Notes under the pieces: generated by a model
Seen by the model: the letters and a program-made list of their open reading frames with translations, nothing else
Database searches by the model: none
Told to the model about the DNA's origin: nothing
Shown here: one piece after another, positions 5,311-5,925 of the stretch
Numbering within the stretch: the stretch's first letter is position 1
Layout: the number at the start of each line of letters is the position of its first letter
Program-made: the position numbers and the translations under genes
Assembly: GCA_028064935.1 (NCBI GenBank)
Contig: JAPTWT010000321.1
Location: forward strand, 1-5,925
DNA length: 5,925 bases
Direction of reading: 5' to 3'
Source: Gammaproteobacteria bacterium
GTDB lineage: Bacteria > Pseudomonadota > Gammaproteobacteria > Acidiferrobacterales > Acidiferrobacteraceae

Positions 5311-5925
5311 TAGCCGGCCTGCGCGTCTCTGCGAATACGCGCTATGAGGCCGCTCGTCGAGCTATTGTCGATATATTCGAGGAGTCGGACCCGACCGCCC
5401 AATTCCTCGACCAAGGCCACCTCCGGCAAGGTCTTGGCGACATAATCGCCGCCCTTCACGAACACATCCGGACGCACCATCTCTATGGGTCCGTGCGCGG
5501 TATCCCCGGCAAAGGCCAGGACATGATCCACGCAACCGAGCGCCGCCACCACGGCGATGCGATCGGCAAGCGGATTGAGCGGTCGCCCGGCCCCCTTCAG
5601 GCGCCGGACCGAATCATCGTCATTCAGGCCGACGATCAGGACATCGCCCAAGGCCTTCGCACGCTCCAGGTAGGTGATGTGGCCGCGATGCAGGATATCG
5701 AAACAGCCGTTGGTAAAGACGATGCGCCGCCCCGTCTGGCGCAGGCGCCCGGCCATCTCTCGGATCTGGGTGGGTGCGCGCAGAAACTTACCCTGGCCGG
5801 CGAGCTCGCGGCCCAACTCCTCCCGGCTGCAGGTCGCCGTGTCTTCGCGTGCCAGGATGACGTCGGCGGCGGCGGCCGCCAGGTCCATCGCCACGCACGT
5901 GTCGGCACCGGATGCGAGCGCGAGC
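5310..5925 (-). CDS. hldE: Bifunctional HldE-type heptose kinase / adenylyltransferase, C-terminal part (5' end outside window)
   Basis: The visible 204 residues cover the adenylyltransferase domain, which joins ATP and D-glycero-beta-D-manno-heptose 1-phosphate into ADP-heptose for the LPS inner core. Hallmarks are FTNGCFD at 70-76, the nucleotidyltransferase signature HRGH at 79-82, a VGLNDDDSV segment, PDVFVKGGDY, and an SSTSG run near the C-terminus. Residues 1-45 are not a fresh N-terminus: LALASGAD followed by an Ala-rich helix and DTATCSREEL resembles the end of the PfkB-type kinase domain of bifunctional HldE. The frame stays open to the right edge, so the kinase half should continue beyond it. 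In-frame GTG (5894) and ATG (5888) codons exist but fall inside this kinase-like tail. The stop overlaps the glycosyltransferase start by one base. A stand-alone adenylyltransferase (RfaE2, usually nearer 160 residues) is the less likely alternative. Confidence 0.85.
   Translation of the reverse strand, partial: LALASGADTCVAMDLAAAAADVILAREDTATCSREELGRELAGQGKFLRAPTQIREMAGRLRQTGRRIVFTNGCFDILHRGHITYLERAKALGDVLIVGLNDDDSVRRLKGAGRPLNPLADRIAVVAALGCVDHVLAFAGDTAHGPIEMVRPDVFVKGGDYVAKTLPEVALVEELGGRVRLLEYIDNSSTSGLIARIRRDAQAG

Noticed and set aside
3987..5313. Plus-strand frames opposite the SAM hydrolase and glycosyltransferase (3987-4577, 4597-5313)
   Set aside because: They are shadows of two well-supported minus-strand genes, with no recognisable motifs.
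1..5925. CRISPR arrays, tRNA or rRNA genes, or a defence island
   Set aside because: No regularly spaced direct repeats of array type, no cloverleaf or rRNA-like segments, and no nuclease or toxin genes were seen.

Overview
The window is GC-rich bacterial DNA, most likely from a Gram-negative proteobacterium and probably a gammaproteobacterium. Three things point that way: the divergent ssb/uvrA pair, an HldE-type enzyme of ADP-heptose (LPS core) synthesis that appears to be a kinase-adenylyltransferase fusion, and the overall codon use. An acidophilic or sulfur-oxidising lineage is possible, but that is a guess from the ISL3-type element and the base composition. Genus cannot be fixed from the sequence alone.

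Layout, left to right. Positions 1-126 look like the promoter-side end of an ISL3-family insertion sequence. The first 16 codons of its transposase run off the left edge on the minus strand, and a GGGTCTTC terminus lies next to the ssb stop codon. ssb (129-605, minus) encodes single-stranded DNA-binding protein with an intact acidic tip. A 318-bp intergenic region (606-923) separates ssb from the divergent uvrA. It holds the ssb ribosome binding site, a perfect 7-bp hairpin in the ssb leader, two interleaved inverted repeats of equal 30-bp period, a 9-bp direct repeat and a candidate uvrA promoter. No LexA box is visible by eye. uvrA (924-3800, plus) is a complete excinuclease ABC subunit A.

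The right part is a minus-strand group read from the right edge leftwards. It runs hldE (5310-5925, 5' part outside the window), a family 2 glycosyltransferase (4534-5310, sharing one base with hldE in TAGTG), and a SAM hydrolase / SAM hydroxide adenosyltransferase-type protein (3765-4478). The last gene overlaps the 3' end of uvrA tail-to-tail by 36 bp.

How the genes relate. SSB and UvrA both act in DNA maintenance, with UvrA starting nucleotide excision repair. The hldE-glycosyltransferase pair points to supply of ADP-activated heptose coupled to a sugar transfer step, either LPS core or an accessory heptose glycan. The SAM hydrolase is co-directional, but 55 bp and a small hairpin separate it from the glycosyltransferase, so its place in the same operon is uncertain. 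Most of the window is ordinary core genome. The less ordinary parts are the IS junction at the ssb stop codon, the repeat-rich ssb-uvrA spacer, the convergent overlap, and the hldE-linked glycosyltransferase.
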